This document shows positions 27,101-34,900 of a DNA stretch of 43,221 nucleotides, piece after piece. Position 1 is the first letter of the stretch, and each line of letters begins with the position of its first letter. Made by a program: the position numbers and the translations under genes. The notes under the pieces were generated by a model that was given only the letters and a program-made list of their open reading frames with translations, searched no databases and was not told the DNA's origin. The stretch comes from Prevotella sp. (GTDB lineage: Bacteria > Bacteroidota > Bacteroidia > Bacteroidales > Bacteroidaceae), in contig JAFPEE010000158.1 in assembly GCA_017389705.1 (NCBI GenBank), positions 1 through 43,221 on the forward strand, read 5' to 3'.

Positions 27101-27299
27101 TGGTGTAGTTACCGTCATAGTCGGTAATTGTTCCACCCTGTGCTCCTTTTACTTTGACGGTAGCTCCGATGACGGGCCCGTCAGCTGCACTTACAGTACC
27201 CTTCACGGTAATCTTCTGCGCATACGCTCCCAATGGAAGCATACAAAGCAGAAGCACTAACCCAAGGGTTCTTCTTAGAACTTTACTTGTGCGATTCAT
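24117..27299 (-). CDS. susC: SusC/RagA-family TonB-dependent transporter (xylan locus)
   Basis: A 1060-residue outer-membrane porin. Signal peptide 1-27 (LGAYAQ), a carboxypeptidase-D-like domain of about 31-105 (VKGTVSAADGPVIGATV, DYDGNYTI, ISYVGYQTQ), the TonB box region LNEVVVVGYG, the plug (IRIRGTNSLN, FVIDGVI, DASATAIYGSRASNGVIMITTKRG), and a 22-strand barrel ending in an aromatic residue (GVNLQF). It imports large oligosaccharides with SusD using TonB energy. It heads the susC-susD-SGBP-GH10 operon. The GH35 gene upstream on the same strand is separated by 141 bases that carry another promoter box. Confidence 0.96.
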   Translation of the reverse strand: MNRTSKVLRRTLGLVLLLCMLPLGAYAQKITVKGTVSAADGPVIGATVKVKGAQGGTITDYDGNYTIEAQSNSTLVISYVGYQTQEIKVAGKRTINITLQEDAALLNEVVVVGYGTMRKSDLTGAVTQVDNKAFEKSVSTSIDQVLQGRAAGVQIQANTGTPGGSSTIRIRGTNSLNASSQPIFVIDGVIIDSDGSDNGNSNPLAGINPSDILTMDILKDASATAIYGSRASNGVIMITTKRGKAGEATVTYDGYVGWQSMPKKLDVMNLQQYAQHNNDIADAKIKTASGTFLRPELLGSGTDWQDELFHTAFMTNHSLSLTGGTEKTTYAISAGYLYQDGIALSTGFKRQTLRGNVDTELKKWLKGGISFSLSDSRQEMEKNWDIINTALRSQPSVAVRNPEGGYDGPDDQWMPDNAVALAEIKTNYAKRLNFRINTYLEATILKGLTFKTELSADYNLNKTKTYTPDYTFGVKVSSQRDGTWYKNDSKYWSWRNILTYNGTIAPKHNINAMIGQEMSHNYWENMNTSNQGYLSNSVIDLRAGERTGNNVNIDGYQNNTSLFSYFGRVLYNYDDRYLLTATLRRDGSSKFYKDNRWGWFPSAAFAWRASQEEFLKDNSVINNLKLRLGWGATGNQNVQDWAYMAMLANYTTPWGVGVLNANNANPDLKWETTYSTNIGFDLSLFNSRIDIVFDWYYKKTKDLLMMLDLPAFLGSGAGSNESYGTASNPWGNIGSLRNTGIEITLNTVNIENKDFTWRSNVVFSLNRNKVVELDSESGSLPQTLQIGSDVATVTNTVVGKPIGQFWGYKVIGRFDAPEDFYYKDANGNIKPVALPKGASIATSPTSGGVFIGDYIYEDVNGDGVIDDSDQTFIGNPEPKFTWGFGNTFSYKGFDLSFQFSGSVGNKVMNYQRRFLDITGSTSNQLTTVLDYARLAKYDAEGPEDYRNYYVVNTGTIMPRLSTESGVNKNNRVSDAYVEDGSYIRLQNVSLSYTLPRKLIQKIYLTNAKVYCNIQNLFTITKYDGFDPEVGSLRGTALLNGVDYSRYPSPRIYTIGVNLQF

Positions 27300-27377
27300 A
27301 CTTTTTAATTTTTGTTAGTAATATAATGGTATGTAATTTTTAGACTTTACAATGCAGCTCGCTAGCTCTTTCGTGTG

Positions 27378-27385
27378 CAAAGGTA
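27378..27385 (-). promoter_or_regulatory. -7 box of the xylan susC operon
   Basis: TACCTTTG on the minus strand, 78 bases before the ATG at 27299. No TTTG at the correct -33 distance (one is 12 bases away), as expected for an activator-dependent promoter. The 78-base leader may hold regulatory signals. Confidence 0.55.
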
Positions 27386-27440
27386 GGCAATTGCGCTCAA
27401 ACGCCTGTTTTCAGATGTTTCATGGTCGTTTCTGTTTGTT

Positions 27441-29117
27441 TCATTCGTATTCGTATAGCCTGATATGCAGGATTTTCCAGTCGCCACAGGCTATCCTGAC
27501 GTGTCGACCCTGATGGTCCTGATCGCCATTGTGACGCCTCAGGAAATGCATCTCGCCTGTCTCATCGATACTGACCTCGTCAACCGATCCGATGCCGATA
27601 CGGGGACCTTTGAAGGGATGGGAAGGTGGGGATGCGATGTTGGACGCCTGACCATTGCCTGCCTCTAAGAAGCCATCCTCGCCCAGCACTTTTTGTTCCT
27701 CGCGGGCCTTCTCGTACTCCGAGGCAAAAGCCACCACCACTCCTGAGCCTGCCAGCAGATACTCGTTCCTGGCCAGCTTGAGAAGCATGGCACCTCCCTC
27801 AGTCCATGTAGAGCCATTGGTGGCACGTGGATCCCAAGGCAGGGTAAAGTAATGACGACAGGTGATAGCCAACGCAGCGTCGTTGACGATGCGCTCCTTG
27901 TCTTGCTGGTCGAAGAGCATTCCCTTGGACATGAGAGGGGTGCGACGAGAGGTGAGAGCTTCGATTTGCCGCAGCAGGGTGTAGGCTTTAGTGACAGATG
28001 CTGTCTCATGGGCCGAGGCCTGGTCGATGGCAAAAGGCGAGAAACCCAGGGCCTGGTGCTCACCAAAGGCATACATGGCCCGGACGCCGCTGTTCTCACA
28101 GCAACGGCTCTCGGGAATGAACAGCCTGTTGTTCCAAAGCGCATACTGGTCAGCCCACGACTTAAACCCTGTGTCGTAGATGTCTGGTGCTAGGCAGAAC
28201 AGTTGCGGAGCGCCTGCATGCCAGAGGTCGATGAGATGGGCCAACGGACCAGCCGAGGGATATTGTCCTGGCAGGCGTCCGCGACTGTTCATAGCCGCAT
28301 TGACGTAGAGGGGCATGGGTGTATATTGGCGAGCCGTCTCGCACAGGCGTCCCACATACTTGGCATAATAGTAGGCCATGAAAATCTCATCCGTATAGAT
28401 ATCGTCACCGAAAACCTCCTTCCACGTGGTCCCTTTGCTGTTGAAACGTGCTGCCAGCCAAGGGTGCAGCCTCTGCTTCTTCAGATAGCCGATGAGCTCC
28501 TTGGGGACACCTTTCTTATATATCTCCTCAGCCAGACGGGAGTGGTCGCGGGCATCCTCCAGCATACCAATCTCGTTCTCCACCTGTACCATTGACACCA
28601 CATCGTCTGCCTTCTGGCTGATGTGCTGCATCAAGGCGCCAAAGGCGCGATTGTCTGCCTGAAAAACCTCCTCAGAGAAACAGCTGGCTATCTCCAGGGG
28701 CTTGCCCTCAGCCGTTCTGGCACGTGGGAACCGCTTGGTATTCTGCTTGAACCACAAGGGAGCATAGCACGACATGGAGTTCTTCCAAGCGCCAAACCAC
28801 AGGAACACCACCTGCAACTGGTTTTCTCTGGCCCGCTGAACGGTACGGTCTATGAGTGTGAAGTCGAACTTCCCCTCCTCAGGTTCCAGAAATTCCCAGT
28901 AGGCTGGTACCAGCACGGTGTTCAGCCCTAAGGCCTTCATACGAGGCATCACCTCGTCAATGTCCTCCACGCTGGTTGCTGCCGAGTTGCTCAGTTCACC
29001 ACCAAGAATCATCTTTTGCTGCTTCTCGCCTTGAGGATTGTAGTGCATCCTGCCGTATAACTGCACGTTAAAAGCCACCAACAACAGGATGGTCAGTAAT
29101 TTGGTTCTTCTCATCAT
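27441..29117 (-). CDS. GH35 beta-galactosidase-like glycoside hydrolase (DUF5597 type)
   Basis: A 558-residue secreted enzyme with a signal peptide of about 1-22. The GH35 barrel is clear: GGELSNS near the start, LGLNTVLVPAYWEFLEPEEGKFDF, VVFLWFGAWKNS, the acid/base in QVENEIG (Glu182) and a probable nucleophile Glu336 in LFIPESR. The C-terminal part (about 400-558) matches the DUF5597 beta-domain of this subgroup. Exo-acting GH35 enzymes remove terminal beta-galactosyl residues, so it may trim galactose from glucuronoarabinoxylan side chains taken up by the neighbouring SusCD; the exact substrate is inferred. It has its own canonical promoter and precedes susC on the same strand. Confidence 0.87.
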   Translation of the reverse strand: MMRRTKLLTILLLVAFNVQLYGRMHYNPQGEKQQKMILGGELSNSAATSVEDIDEVMPRMKALGLNTVLVPAYWEFLEPEEGKFDFTLIDRTVQRARENQLQVVFLWFGAWKNSMSCYAPLWFKQNTKRFPRARTAEGKPLEIASCFSEEVFQADNRAFGALMQHISQKADDVVSMVQVENEIGMLEDARDHSRLAEEIYKKGVPKELIGYLKKQRLHPWLAARFNSKGTTWKEVFGDDIYTDEIFMAYYYAKYVGRLCETARQYTPMPLYVNAAMNSRGRLPGQYPSAGPLAHLIDLWHAGAPQLFCLAPDIYDTGFKSWADQYALWNNRLFIPESRCCENSGVRAMYAFGEHQALGFSPFAIDQASAHETASVTKAYTLLRQIEALTSRRTPLMSKGMLFDQQDKERIVNDAALAITCRHYFTLPWDPRATNGSTWTEGGAMLLKLARNEYLLAGSGVVVAFASEYEKAREEQKVLGEDGFLEAGNGQASNIASPPSHPFKGPRIGIGSVDEVSIDETGEMHFLRRHNGDQDHQGRHVRIACGDWKILHIRLYEYE

Positions 29118-29142
29118 TTTAAGTATTTAGCCTATTCAACTG

Positions 29143-29173
29143 CAAAAGTACAAAATAATATCGACACGCCAAA
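29143..29173 (-). promoter_or_regulatory. Canonical promoter of the GH35 gene
   Basis: On the minus strand TTTG (29173-29170), a 19-nt spacer and TACTTTTG (29150-29143), 25 bases before the ATG at 29117. It lies in the 315-bp divergent gap to pnp, which otherwise holds only the pnp promoter and leader. Confidence 0.72.
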
Positions 29174-29343
29174 AACTTTGACAGCAAATTTTCCTGCTAA
29201 GAACGGCGATGGATGTTAAATCCACGGTGCTGATTTGCGTTTTTCTGCTCTCTATTCCGTAGCTTCCAAATGATACGCACAGCTTTTAAGAATCCTGTGA
29301 GTGGCCTTGATTTCCTAAAAAACAATAATAAATGGGGTGTTTG

Positions 29344-29375
29344 TTTGTTTCTTTATATAATAATGTGTACCTTTG
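29344..29375 (+). promoter_or_regulatory. Canonical promoter of pnp
   Basis: TTTG (29344-29347), a 20-nt spacer and TACCTTTG (29368-29375). It leaves an AT-rich leader of about 50 bases before the ATG at 29433, in keeping with leader-level autoregulation known for pnp in other bacteria (inference). Confidence 0.72.
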
Positions 29376-29432
29376 CGGCCGATTTGCGCAAAGAAGCGAA
29401 AATTATTATTATTTTTAGATGTTTTAAACAAG

Positions 29433-31781
29433 ATGAACGTAATTACGAAAAGTATTCAGTTGCCTGATGGAAGAACCATCACAATTGAAACCGGGAAAGT
29501 GGCAAAGCAGGCCGACGGCAGTGTGATGCTGAAGATGAACAACACTGTACTGCTGGCTACTGTTTGTGCCGCAAAAGATGCAGTTCCCGGAACCGATTTC
29601 ATGCCTCTGCAGGTAGACTACAGAGAGCAGTACGCCGCTGCAGGACGTTTTCCTGGCGGTTTCACAAAACGTGAGGGTAAGGCCTCGGACAATGAGATTC
29701 TGACCAGTCGTCTGGTTGACCGTGTGCTCCGTCCGCTGTTCCCCTCGAACTATCACGCAGAAGTATTTGTCAACGTGATGCTGCTCAGTGCCGATGGTGT
29801 TGACCAGCCCGATGCTTTGGCAGGTTTTGCCGCCTCTGCTGCGTTGGCATGTTCAGATATTCCCTTCGAGTGCCCCATCTCAGAGGTTCGCGTGGCTCGT
29901 GTGAATGGCGAGTATGTGATTGACCCCACCTTCGAGCAGATGAAGGAGGCCGACATGGACATCATGGTTGGTGCTTCTGCCGAGAACATCATGATGGTAG
30001 AGGGTGAGATGAAGGAAGTGTCCGAACAGGACATGATCGGAGCACTGAAGGCTGCAATGGCTGCCATCAAGCCCATGTGTGAACTGCAGAACGAGCTCTC
30101 TAAGGAGCTGGGCAAGGACGTGAAGCGCGAGTACGACCACGAGGTGAACGACGAGGCCCTGCGTGAGCAGATGAACAAGGAGCTCTATCAGCCCGCCTAC
30201 GACGTCACCAAGCAGGCTCTCGAGAAGCACGCCCGTGCAGAGGCCTTCGAGAAGATTCTGGCCGACTTCAAGGAGAAGTATGCTGCTGAGCATGCCGACC
30301 TTACCGAGGACGAGCTGGAAGAGAAGTACGCCATGATGGACCGCTACTACCACGATGTAGAGCGCGACGCCATGCGCCGTTGCATCCTGGACGAGGGTAT
30401 CCGTCTGGACGGTCGTAAGACCACCGATATCCGCCCCATCTGGTGCGAGGTTTCTCCGCTGCCCATGCCTCACGGAAGCTCTATCTTCACCCGTGGTGAG
30501 ACGCAGTCGCTGACAACTGTCACCTTGGGTACCAAGCTGGACGAGAAGCTGGTGGACGACGTGCTCGACAAGAGCTATCAGCGCTTCCTGCTGCACTATA
30601 ACTTCCCCCCATTCTGCACAGGTGAGGCCAAGGCTCAGCGCGGCGTAGGCCGTCGTGAGATTGGTCACGGACATCTGGCATGGCGCGGTCTGAAGGACAT
30701 GATTCCCGCTGACTTCCCCTACACCGTTCGTGTGGTAAGCCAGATTCTGGAGTCAAACGGTTCTTCGTCAATGGCTACCGTCTGCGCTGGTACGCTGGCT
30801 CTGATGGACGCTGGTGTTCCCATGAAGAAGCCCGTCAGCGGTATCGCTATGGGTCTGATCAAGAACCCCGGAGAAGATAAGTACGCTGTATTGAGCGATA
30901 TCCTCGGCGACGAGGACCACCTGGGCGATATGGACTTCAAGACCACCGGTACGAAGGATGGTCTGACCGCTACCCAGATGGATATCAAGTGCGACGGTCT
31001 GTCGTTCGACATTCTGGAGAAGGCGCTGATGCAGGCTAAGGCTGGTCGTGAGCACATCCTGAACTGCATCACCTCGACCATCGCCGAGCCTCGTCCTGAG
31101 CTCAAGCCCCATGTTCCCCGCATCGAGGCCTTCGAGATTCCGAAGGAGTTCATTGGTGCTGTCATTGGCCCTGGTGGCAAGATCATCCAGCAGATGCAGG
31201 AGGATACCGGTGCTACCATCACCATCGATGAGGAAGATGGCGTCGGCAAGATTCAGGTCAGCGGTCCTAACAAGGAAAGCATCGACGCTGCTATCGCCAA
31301 GATTCGTGCCATTGTGGCTATCCCCGAGGTGGGTGAGGTCTATGAAGGTACCGTCCGCAGCATCATGCCTTACGGCTGCTTCGTAGAGTTCATGCCTGGC
31401 AAGGATGGTCTGCTGCACATCTCTGAGATTGACTGGAAGCGCCTCGAGACTGTCGAGGAGGCTGGTATCAAGGAGGGTGACAAGATTACCGTCAAGCTGC
31501 TCGAGATTGACCCGAAGACCGGTAAGTTCAAGCTCTCACACCGCGTGCTGGTCGAGAAGCCCGAGGGCTACCAGGAGCGTCCTGCCCGTGGTGAGCGTCG
31601 TGAGCGCCCCGAGCGTGGCGATCGCGGTGAGCGTCGTCAGCGTCCTGAGCGCGGCGATCGTGGTGAGCGTCGTCCTCGCCCTGAGCGTGGCGAGCGTCGT
31701 GAGCGCACCGAAGAGTACCATGACCCCGAGAACCATGAGCCCAAGGGTTTCACAGACGTACTGGACAAGATGGACTTCTAA
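29433..31781 (+). CDS. pnp: Polynucleotide phosphorylase
   Basis: A 782-residue phosphorolytic 3'-5' exoribonuclease of the RNA degradosome. It has two RNase PH domains with a helical linker ([25 protein letters not shown] in the first; GRRTD-like [12 protein letters not shown] and LFxH-like [12 protein letters not shown] in the second), a KH domain with the GPGGK loop ([10 protein letters not shown]), and an S1 domain ([18 protein letters not shown]). From residue 719 there is an Arg/Gly-rich tail of RGERRxRPERGD repeats, then an acidic end [10 protein letters not shown]. The ATG at 29433 gives the standard start [15 protein letters not shown]; longer frames would begin inside the promoter. 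A terminator follows 23 bases after the stop. Confidence 0.97.
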   Translation: MNVITKSIQLPDGRTITIETGKVAKQADGSVMLKMNNTVLLATVCAAKDAVPGTDFMPLQVDYREQYAAAGRFPGGFTKREGKASDNEILTSRLVDRVLRPLFPSNYHAEVFVNVMLLSADGVDQPDALAGFAASAALACSDIPFECPISEVRVARVNGEYVIDPTFEQMKEADMDIMVGASAENIMMVEGEMKEVSEQDMIGALKAAMAAIKPMCELQNELSKELGKDVKREYDHEVNDEALREQMNKELYQPAYDVTKQALEKHARAEAFEKILADFKEKYAAEHADLTEDELEEKYAMMDRYYHDVERDAMRRCILDEGIRLDGRKTTDIRPIWCEVSPLPMPHGSSIFTRGETQSLTTVTLGTKLDEKLVDDVLDKSYQRFLLHYNFPPFCTGEAKAQRGVGRREIGHGHLAWRGLKDMIPADFPYTVRVVSQILESNGSSSMATVCAGTLALMDAGVPMKKPVSGIAMGLIKNPGEDKYAVLSDILGDEDHLGDMDFKTTGTKDGLTATQMDIKCDGLSFDILEKALMQAKAGREHILNCITSTIAEPRPELKPHVPRIEAFEIPKEFIGAVIGPGGKIIQQMQEDTGATITIDEEDGVGKIQVSGPNKESIDAAIAKIRAIVAIPEVGEVYEGTVRSIMPYGCFVEFMPGKDGLLHISEIDWKRLETVEEAGIKEGDKITVKLLEIDPKTGKFKLSHRVLVEKPEGYQERPARGERRERPERGDRGERRQRPERGDRGERRPRPERGERRERTEEYHDPENHEPKGFTDVLDKMDF
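31587..31706 (+). repeat. 36-bp tandem repeat inside pnp
   Basis: Units at 31587-31622, 31623-31658 and 31659-31694 plus a partial fourth encode [36 protein letters not shown] and RRERTEE. The reading frame is kept. The Arg/Gly-rich product probably binds RNA. Confidence 0.9.
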
Positions 31782-31804
31782 GAAAGTCTGAAACATAAGC
31801 TACG

Positions 31805-31840
31805 AAAGGGCCTGTCGCACAATAGCGATGGGCCCTTTTT
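31805..31840 (+). terminator. Intrinsic terminator of pnp
   Basis: AAAGGGCC pairs with GGCCCTTT, with an inner TGTCGC/GCGATG helix, and is followed by five T residues. Confidence 0.85.
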
Positions 31841-31878
31841 ATGGAGGTAGAGCAAAAGCAGGGAAGTGGGGAGATGGT

Positions 31879-32682
31879 CTAAGGTCTTAGGCAGATGCCC
31901 GTAAAGATTCGCCCGGAGTTGATGCCCAGTCGACGGGCAGAGAAGAAGCGTTCGCTTTGTTGGAAGGTACATACCGGTAAGACGCTGATGGCATGCGCTG
32001 GCAGACCAGCCTCCAACAGCTGCAGACGGTTGCACAGGGGCAGGTCGATATGCCATTTCTCCTTCGTGGCGTCATCAGAGGCACGATAACGACGACTGAT
32101 GGCCGACATCTCGAAACCTTCCGTGCGAAAAGCATCATAGACCTCGTCGCCCACCTCAAAGCTATCGAGGCTGATGCCCGGACCTATCTGCGCCACCAAA
32201 TGCTCAGGAAGCGTACCATAGCGGGTGGTCATGGCCGCAACGGCTTTCATGACGATGCGCTTGACAGTACCCCTCCAGCCTGCATGAACAGCACATACGG
32301 CATGGTGTTCCTCATCATATAGCAACACCGGAATGCAGTCGGCTGTGCTGACTCCGATGCACACCCCGGCGAGACAGGTCATCACGGCATCGACACCCTC
32401 TAAAGCCGCTTGCCGCGACTCTGGCGAGAGTGCCAGAAAAGCCTCGTCGATGGTTGCCACGCGGGTGTCATGCGTCTGATGAGGCATCAAGAGTCTGTCG
32501 TCGCTGACCTGCAGCAGCTGGCACAAGGCATGACGATTCAAGGCGATGTGCTCCTCGTCGTCGCCACAATAGTGATTGATGTTAAACGCTGCGTATGGTC
32601 CCACACTAAAGCCCCCCTGTCGTGTCGAGCTAAAGGCGACGACAGAGGGACCCAGGTCATAGAAGTGTAGCGTTGGTGTCAT
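31879..32682 (-). CDS. pgeF: Peptidoglycan editing factor / YfiH-type multicopper oxidase (PgeF)
   Basis: A 267-residue DUF152 protein, formerly called polyphenol oxidase or laccase. The metal ligands are in place: His71 in MPHQTH, Cys116 in TADCIPV and His133 in VHAGWRGT, with the later GPGISLDSFEVG motif. Homologues act as purine nucleosidases or phosphorylases, and E. coli YfiH removes wrongly incorporated L-Ser from peptidoglycan precursors. I start it at the ATG at 32682, which overlaps the fprA stop by four bases; an upstream in-frame start at 32703 is inside fprA. It is the third gene of the pfkB-fprA-pgeF run. Confidence 0.9.
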   Translation of the reverse strand: MTPTLHFYDLGPSVVAFSSTRQGGFSVGPYAAFNINHYCGDDEEHIALNRHALCQLLQVSDDRLLMPHQTHDTRVATIDEAFLALSPESRQAALEGVDAVMTCLAGVCIGVSTADCIPVLLYDEEHHAVCAVHAGWRGTVKRIVMKAVAAMTTRYGTLPEHLVAQIGPGISLDSFEVGDEVYDAFRTEGFEMSAISRRYRASDDATKEKWHIDLPLCNRLQLLEAGLPAHAISVLPVCTFQQSERFFSARRLGINSGRIFTGICLRP

Positions 32683-33866
32683 CAGCAGCCTTTCTTCAGG
32701 CATTCAGCCATAGCACGTCCCAGGGCTTCACACTGTGCCTTGGTTTCGGCATTGAGACTCTGCTTGATTTCTACGGGGTTGCCCACCTCCTCGAAATGCA
32801 GGTGCTCGTCATTCCAGCGCTGAATCTCGCAGACAGCCTTCGAAGCCCAGCCGTAAGAGCCGAACCAGCCCAGCAGGTGGTTCTTGATGTCCTTGCCTGA
32901 GAGCTCAGAGAGCAACACGTCCATCTCGTGGTAGAGGGCCGTGTTATAGGTGGGAGCACCTACGATGAGTCCCTTGTAGCGGAAGACATCGCGGATGATG
33001 TAGGAATGATGAGTCTTCGACACGTTGTACATGACGATGTTCTTGACACCAGCCTCCGATGCTGCACGGGCAATGACCTCTGCTGCACGCTCCGTATTGC
33101 CATACATCGTGCCATAGCAGATGACCAGTCCCGGCTCTGTCTCGTACTTCGACATGCGGTCGTACTCAGCCACTACCTTACTGATATACTGGTGCCATAC
33201 GGGACCATGGGTGGCGCAGATATAGTCGAGCTTGACATCGGCCAGCTTCTTCAACGCATTCTGCACAGGGGTACCGTACTTGCCCACGATGTTGGAGTAG
33301 TAGCGTACCATCTCCAGCCAGAAGGTGTCGCAATTGATCTGCTCGTCAATCACGCCACCATTCAAGGCTCCGAAGCAGCCAAAGGCGTCGCCACTGAAGA
33401 GCGTAGTGCCACACAGGGTGACCATCGTCTCGGGCCAGTGTACCATGGGGGTGAGCACGAAGGTCAGCGTCTGCTTGCCCAAGGCCAGCGTGTCGCCATT
33501 CTTCACCTCTAAGGTGCCTTCGTTGATGCCATAGAAGCCTTCCATCATCTGGAACGTCTTCTTGTTGCCCACAATCTGGATGTCGGGATAGAACTTCTTG
33601 ATGAGCGCTATCGAGCCACTGTGGTCAGGCTCCATGTGGTTGATAACCATGTAATCGATGGGGCGGTCGCCAATGACCTCGTGGATGTGCTCCAGGAACT
33701 GGGTGAAGAAATCGACCTCGACGGTATCGATGAGGCAGACTTTCTCGTCGTCGATGAGGTACGAGTTGTAGCTCACACCATTGGGCAAGGGCCACAGACC
33801 CTCGAAGAGTGACTTGTTGCGGTCGTTCACGCCAACGTAGTAAATGTTCTCAGTAATCTTTTGCAT
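32682..33866 (-). CDS. fprA: Flavodiiron protein (A-type flavoprotein, FprA)
   Basis: A 394-residue two-domain enzyme. The N-terminal metallo-beta-lactamase-like domain has the diiron motif H-x-E-x-D-H at 77-82 (HMEPDH) and GDAFG with a downstream His ligand. The C-terminal flavodoxin domain begins about 250 and carries YGTMYGNTERAAE, which binds FMN. Flavodiiron proteins reduce O2 or NO to water or N2O using electrons from rubredoxin or NADH, protecting anaerobes from oxygen. No rubredoxin gene is next to it. The gene lies 39 bases after the sugar kinase and overlaps pgeF by four bases. Confidence 0.93.
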   Translation of the reverse strand: MQKITENIYYVGVNDRNKSLFEGLWPLPNGVSYNSYLIDDEKVCLIDTVEVDFFTQFLEHIHEVIGDRPIDYMVINHMEPDHSGSIALIKKFYPDIQIVGNKKTFQMMEGFYGINEGTLEVKNGDTLALGKQTLTFVLTPMVHWPETMVTLCGTTLFSGDAFGCFGALNGGVIDEQINCDTFWLEMVRYYSNIVGKYGTPVQNALKKLADVKLDYICATHGPVWHQYISKVVAEYDRMSKYETEPGLVICYGTMYGNTERAAEVIARAASEAGVKNIVMYNVSKTHHSYIIRDVFRYKGLIVGAPTYNTALYHEMDVLLSELSGKDIKNHLLGWFGSYGWASKAVCEIQRWNDEHLHFEEVGNPVEIKQSLNAETKAQCEALGRAMAECLKKGC

Positions 33867-33905
33867 AGTCTTATAATCTTTAGTTTGTAAATCCTTGATG
33901 TCTGG

Positions 33906-34835
33906 TTACAGCTTCATCTTCGCCCCGAACTCTGGCGACACATAGTTATAGAGGCTGCGACAAGCCTCGGCAGAGAACTGTTGTCCGCACTGGATGAGCT
34001 GGTCCCACTGCTGTTCGCTGATGCCCTCGACCATCTCCTTCTGGGTGATGCCATAACGGATAAGACCATAGAGGAAGCCTGCGTTGAAGTTGTCGCCGGC
34101 GCCAATGGTGCTGACGGTATCGATAGGCGCTATGGGGTATTGCTTCTTCAACCCACCATCAGCGCGCAACGCTATGGGGGCAGCACCCTGCGTATAGATG
34201 AACTTCTTGGTGTAGAACATGATCTGCGAGCGATAGACGACATCGGGGTCGTTCTTCTTAAAGAGAATCTCGAAATCCTCAGCAGAGCCGCGCACGATGT
34301 CTGCCAGCTCAAAGTTCTCCAATAGGTTAGGCGTCAGTCGCATGACCTCATCCTGATGCGAGCTTCGGAAGTTCACATCGTAGTAGAGGATAGCTCCACG
34401 CTCATGGGCATGGTCCAGAAAACCCTTCACCTGGGGACGGATGACGGGGTTGAGCGCATAGTACGAGCCAAAGAGTACGATATCGTCGGCATTGACCTCG
34501 GGGTAGGTGAAGTCGAGGCGGTCGTTAGGATGGTCTTTGTAGAAGAGGTACTCTGCGTCGTTCTTCTCGTTGAGGAAAGCCAGCGACAGGGGCGACTTCG
34601 AGTCGGGATACACGTTGACACAACTGGCATCGCAACCGTTCTCCTCCAGAAAACGCGTTATCAGGCGACCTATGCGGTCATTGCCTGTCTCACTGATGAA
34701 ACTGGTCTTCACACCCGAACGTCCTAACGAGATGATGGCATTAAACGTTGAGCCCCCGGGGACGGCCTGAATAGGCTGGTCGTCCTTAAAGATGATGTCC
34801 AGCACGGTCTCTCCTATTCCTATAACTTTTCGCAT
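33906..34835 (-). CDS. PfkB-family carbohydrate kinase (fructokinase-like)
   Basis: A 309-residue ribokinase-fold sugar kinase. PfkB signatures are visible: the N-terminal GGSTFNAIISLGRSG (27-41) and the C-terminal TIGAGDNFNAGF, with catalytic base Asp248 in the GAGD anion hole. Such kinases phosphorylate fructose, ribose, adenosine or related sugars; fructose is the best guess from overall pattern but the specificity is not proven. It is the first gene of the pfkB-fprA-pgeF run and is divergent from the M16 peptidase gene, 65 bases away. Confidence 0.88.
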   Translation of the reverse strand: MRKVIGIGETVLDIIFKDDQPIQAVPGGSTFNAIISLGRSGVKTSFISETGNDRIGRLITRFLEENGCDASCVNVYPDSKSPLSLAFLNEKNDAEYLFYKDHPNDRLDFTYPEVNADDIVLFGSYYALNPVIRPQVKGFLDHAHERGAILYYDVNFRSSHQDEVMRLTPNLLENFELADIVRGSAEDFEILFKKNDPDVVYRSQIMFYTKKFIYTQGAAPIALRADGGLKKQYPIAPIDTVSTIGAGDNFNAGFLYGLIRYGITQKEMVEGISEQQWDQLIQCGQQFSAEACRSLYNYVSPEFGAKMKL

Positions 34836-34852
34836 AGTTTTAAATTTTGTGG

Positions 34853-34860
34853 CAAAGATA
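34853..34860 (-). promoter_or_regulatory. -7 box of the pfkB-fprA-pgeF operon
   Basis: TATCTTTG on the minus strand, 17 bases before the ATG at 34835. No good -33 element. Confidence 0.55.
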
Positions 34861-34882
34861 CGAAAAAGTTTGGAGTTTTCAC

Positions 34883-34890
34883 TACCTTTG
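34883..34890 (+). promoter_or_regulatory. -7 box of the M16 peptidase gene
   Basis: TACCTTTG ends 10 bases before the ATG at 34901, which implies a very short leader. It is 22 bases from the divergent pfkB box. Confidence 0.55.
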
Positions 34891-34900
34891 CACCAAAATT

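Noticed and set aside
27300..27440. Riboswitch or tRNA in the susC leader
   Set aside because: I found no stable paired structure or conserved core, only the -7 box and an AT-rich leader.
29880..30674. 264-residue minus-strand ORF inside pnp
   Set aside because: Fully antisense to the conserved RNase PH domains; leucine/valine-rich shadow typical of the opposite strand of this gene.
32682..33866. Beta-lactamase
   Set aside because: The metallo-beta-lactamase fold is joined to a flavodoxin domain and has the HxExDH diiron motif of flavodiiron proteins.
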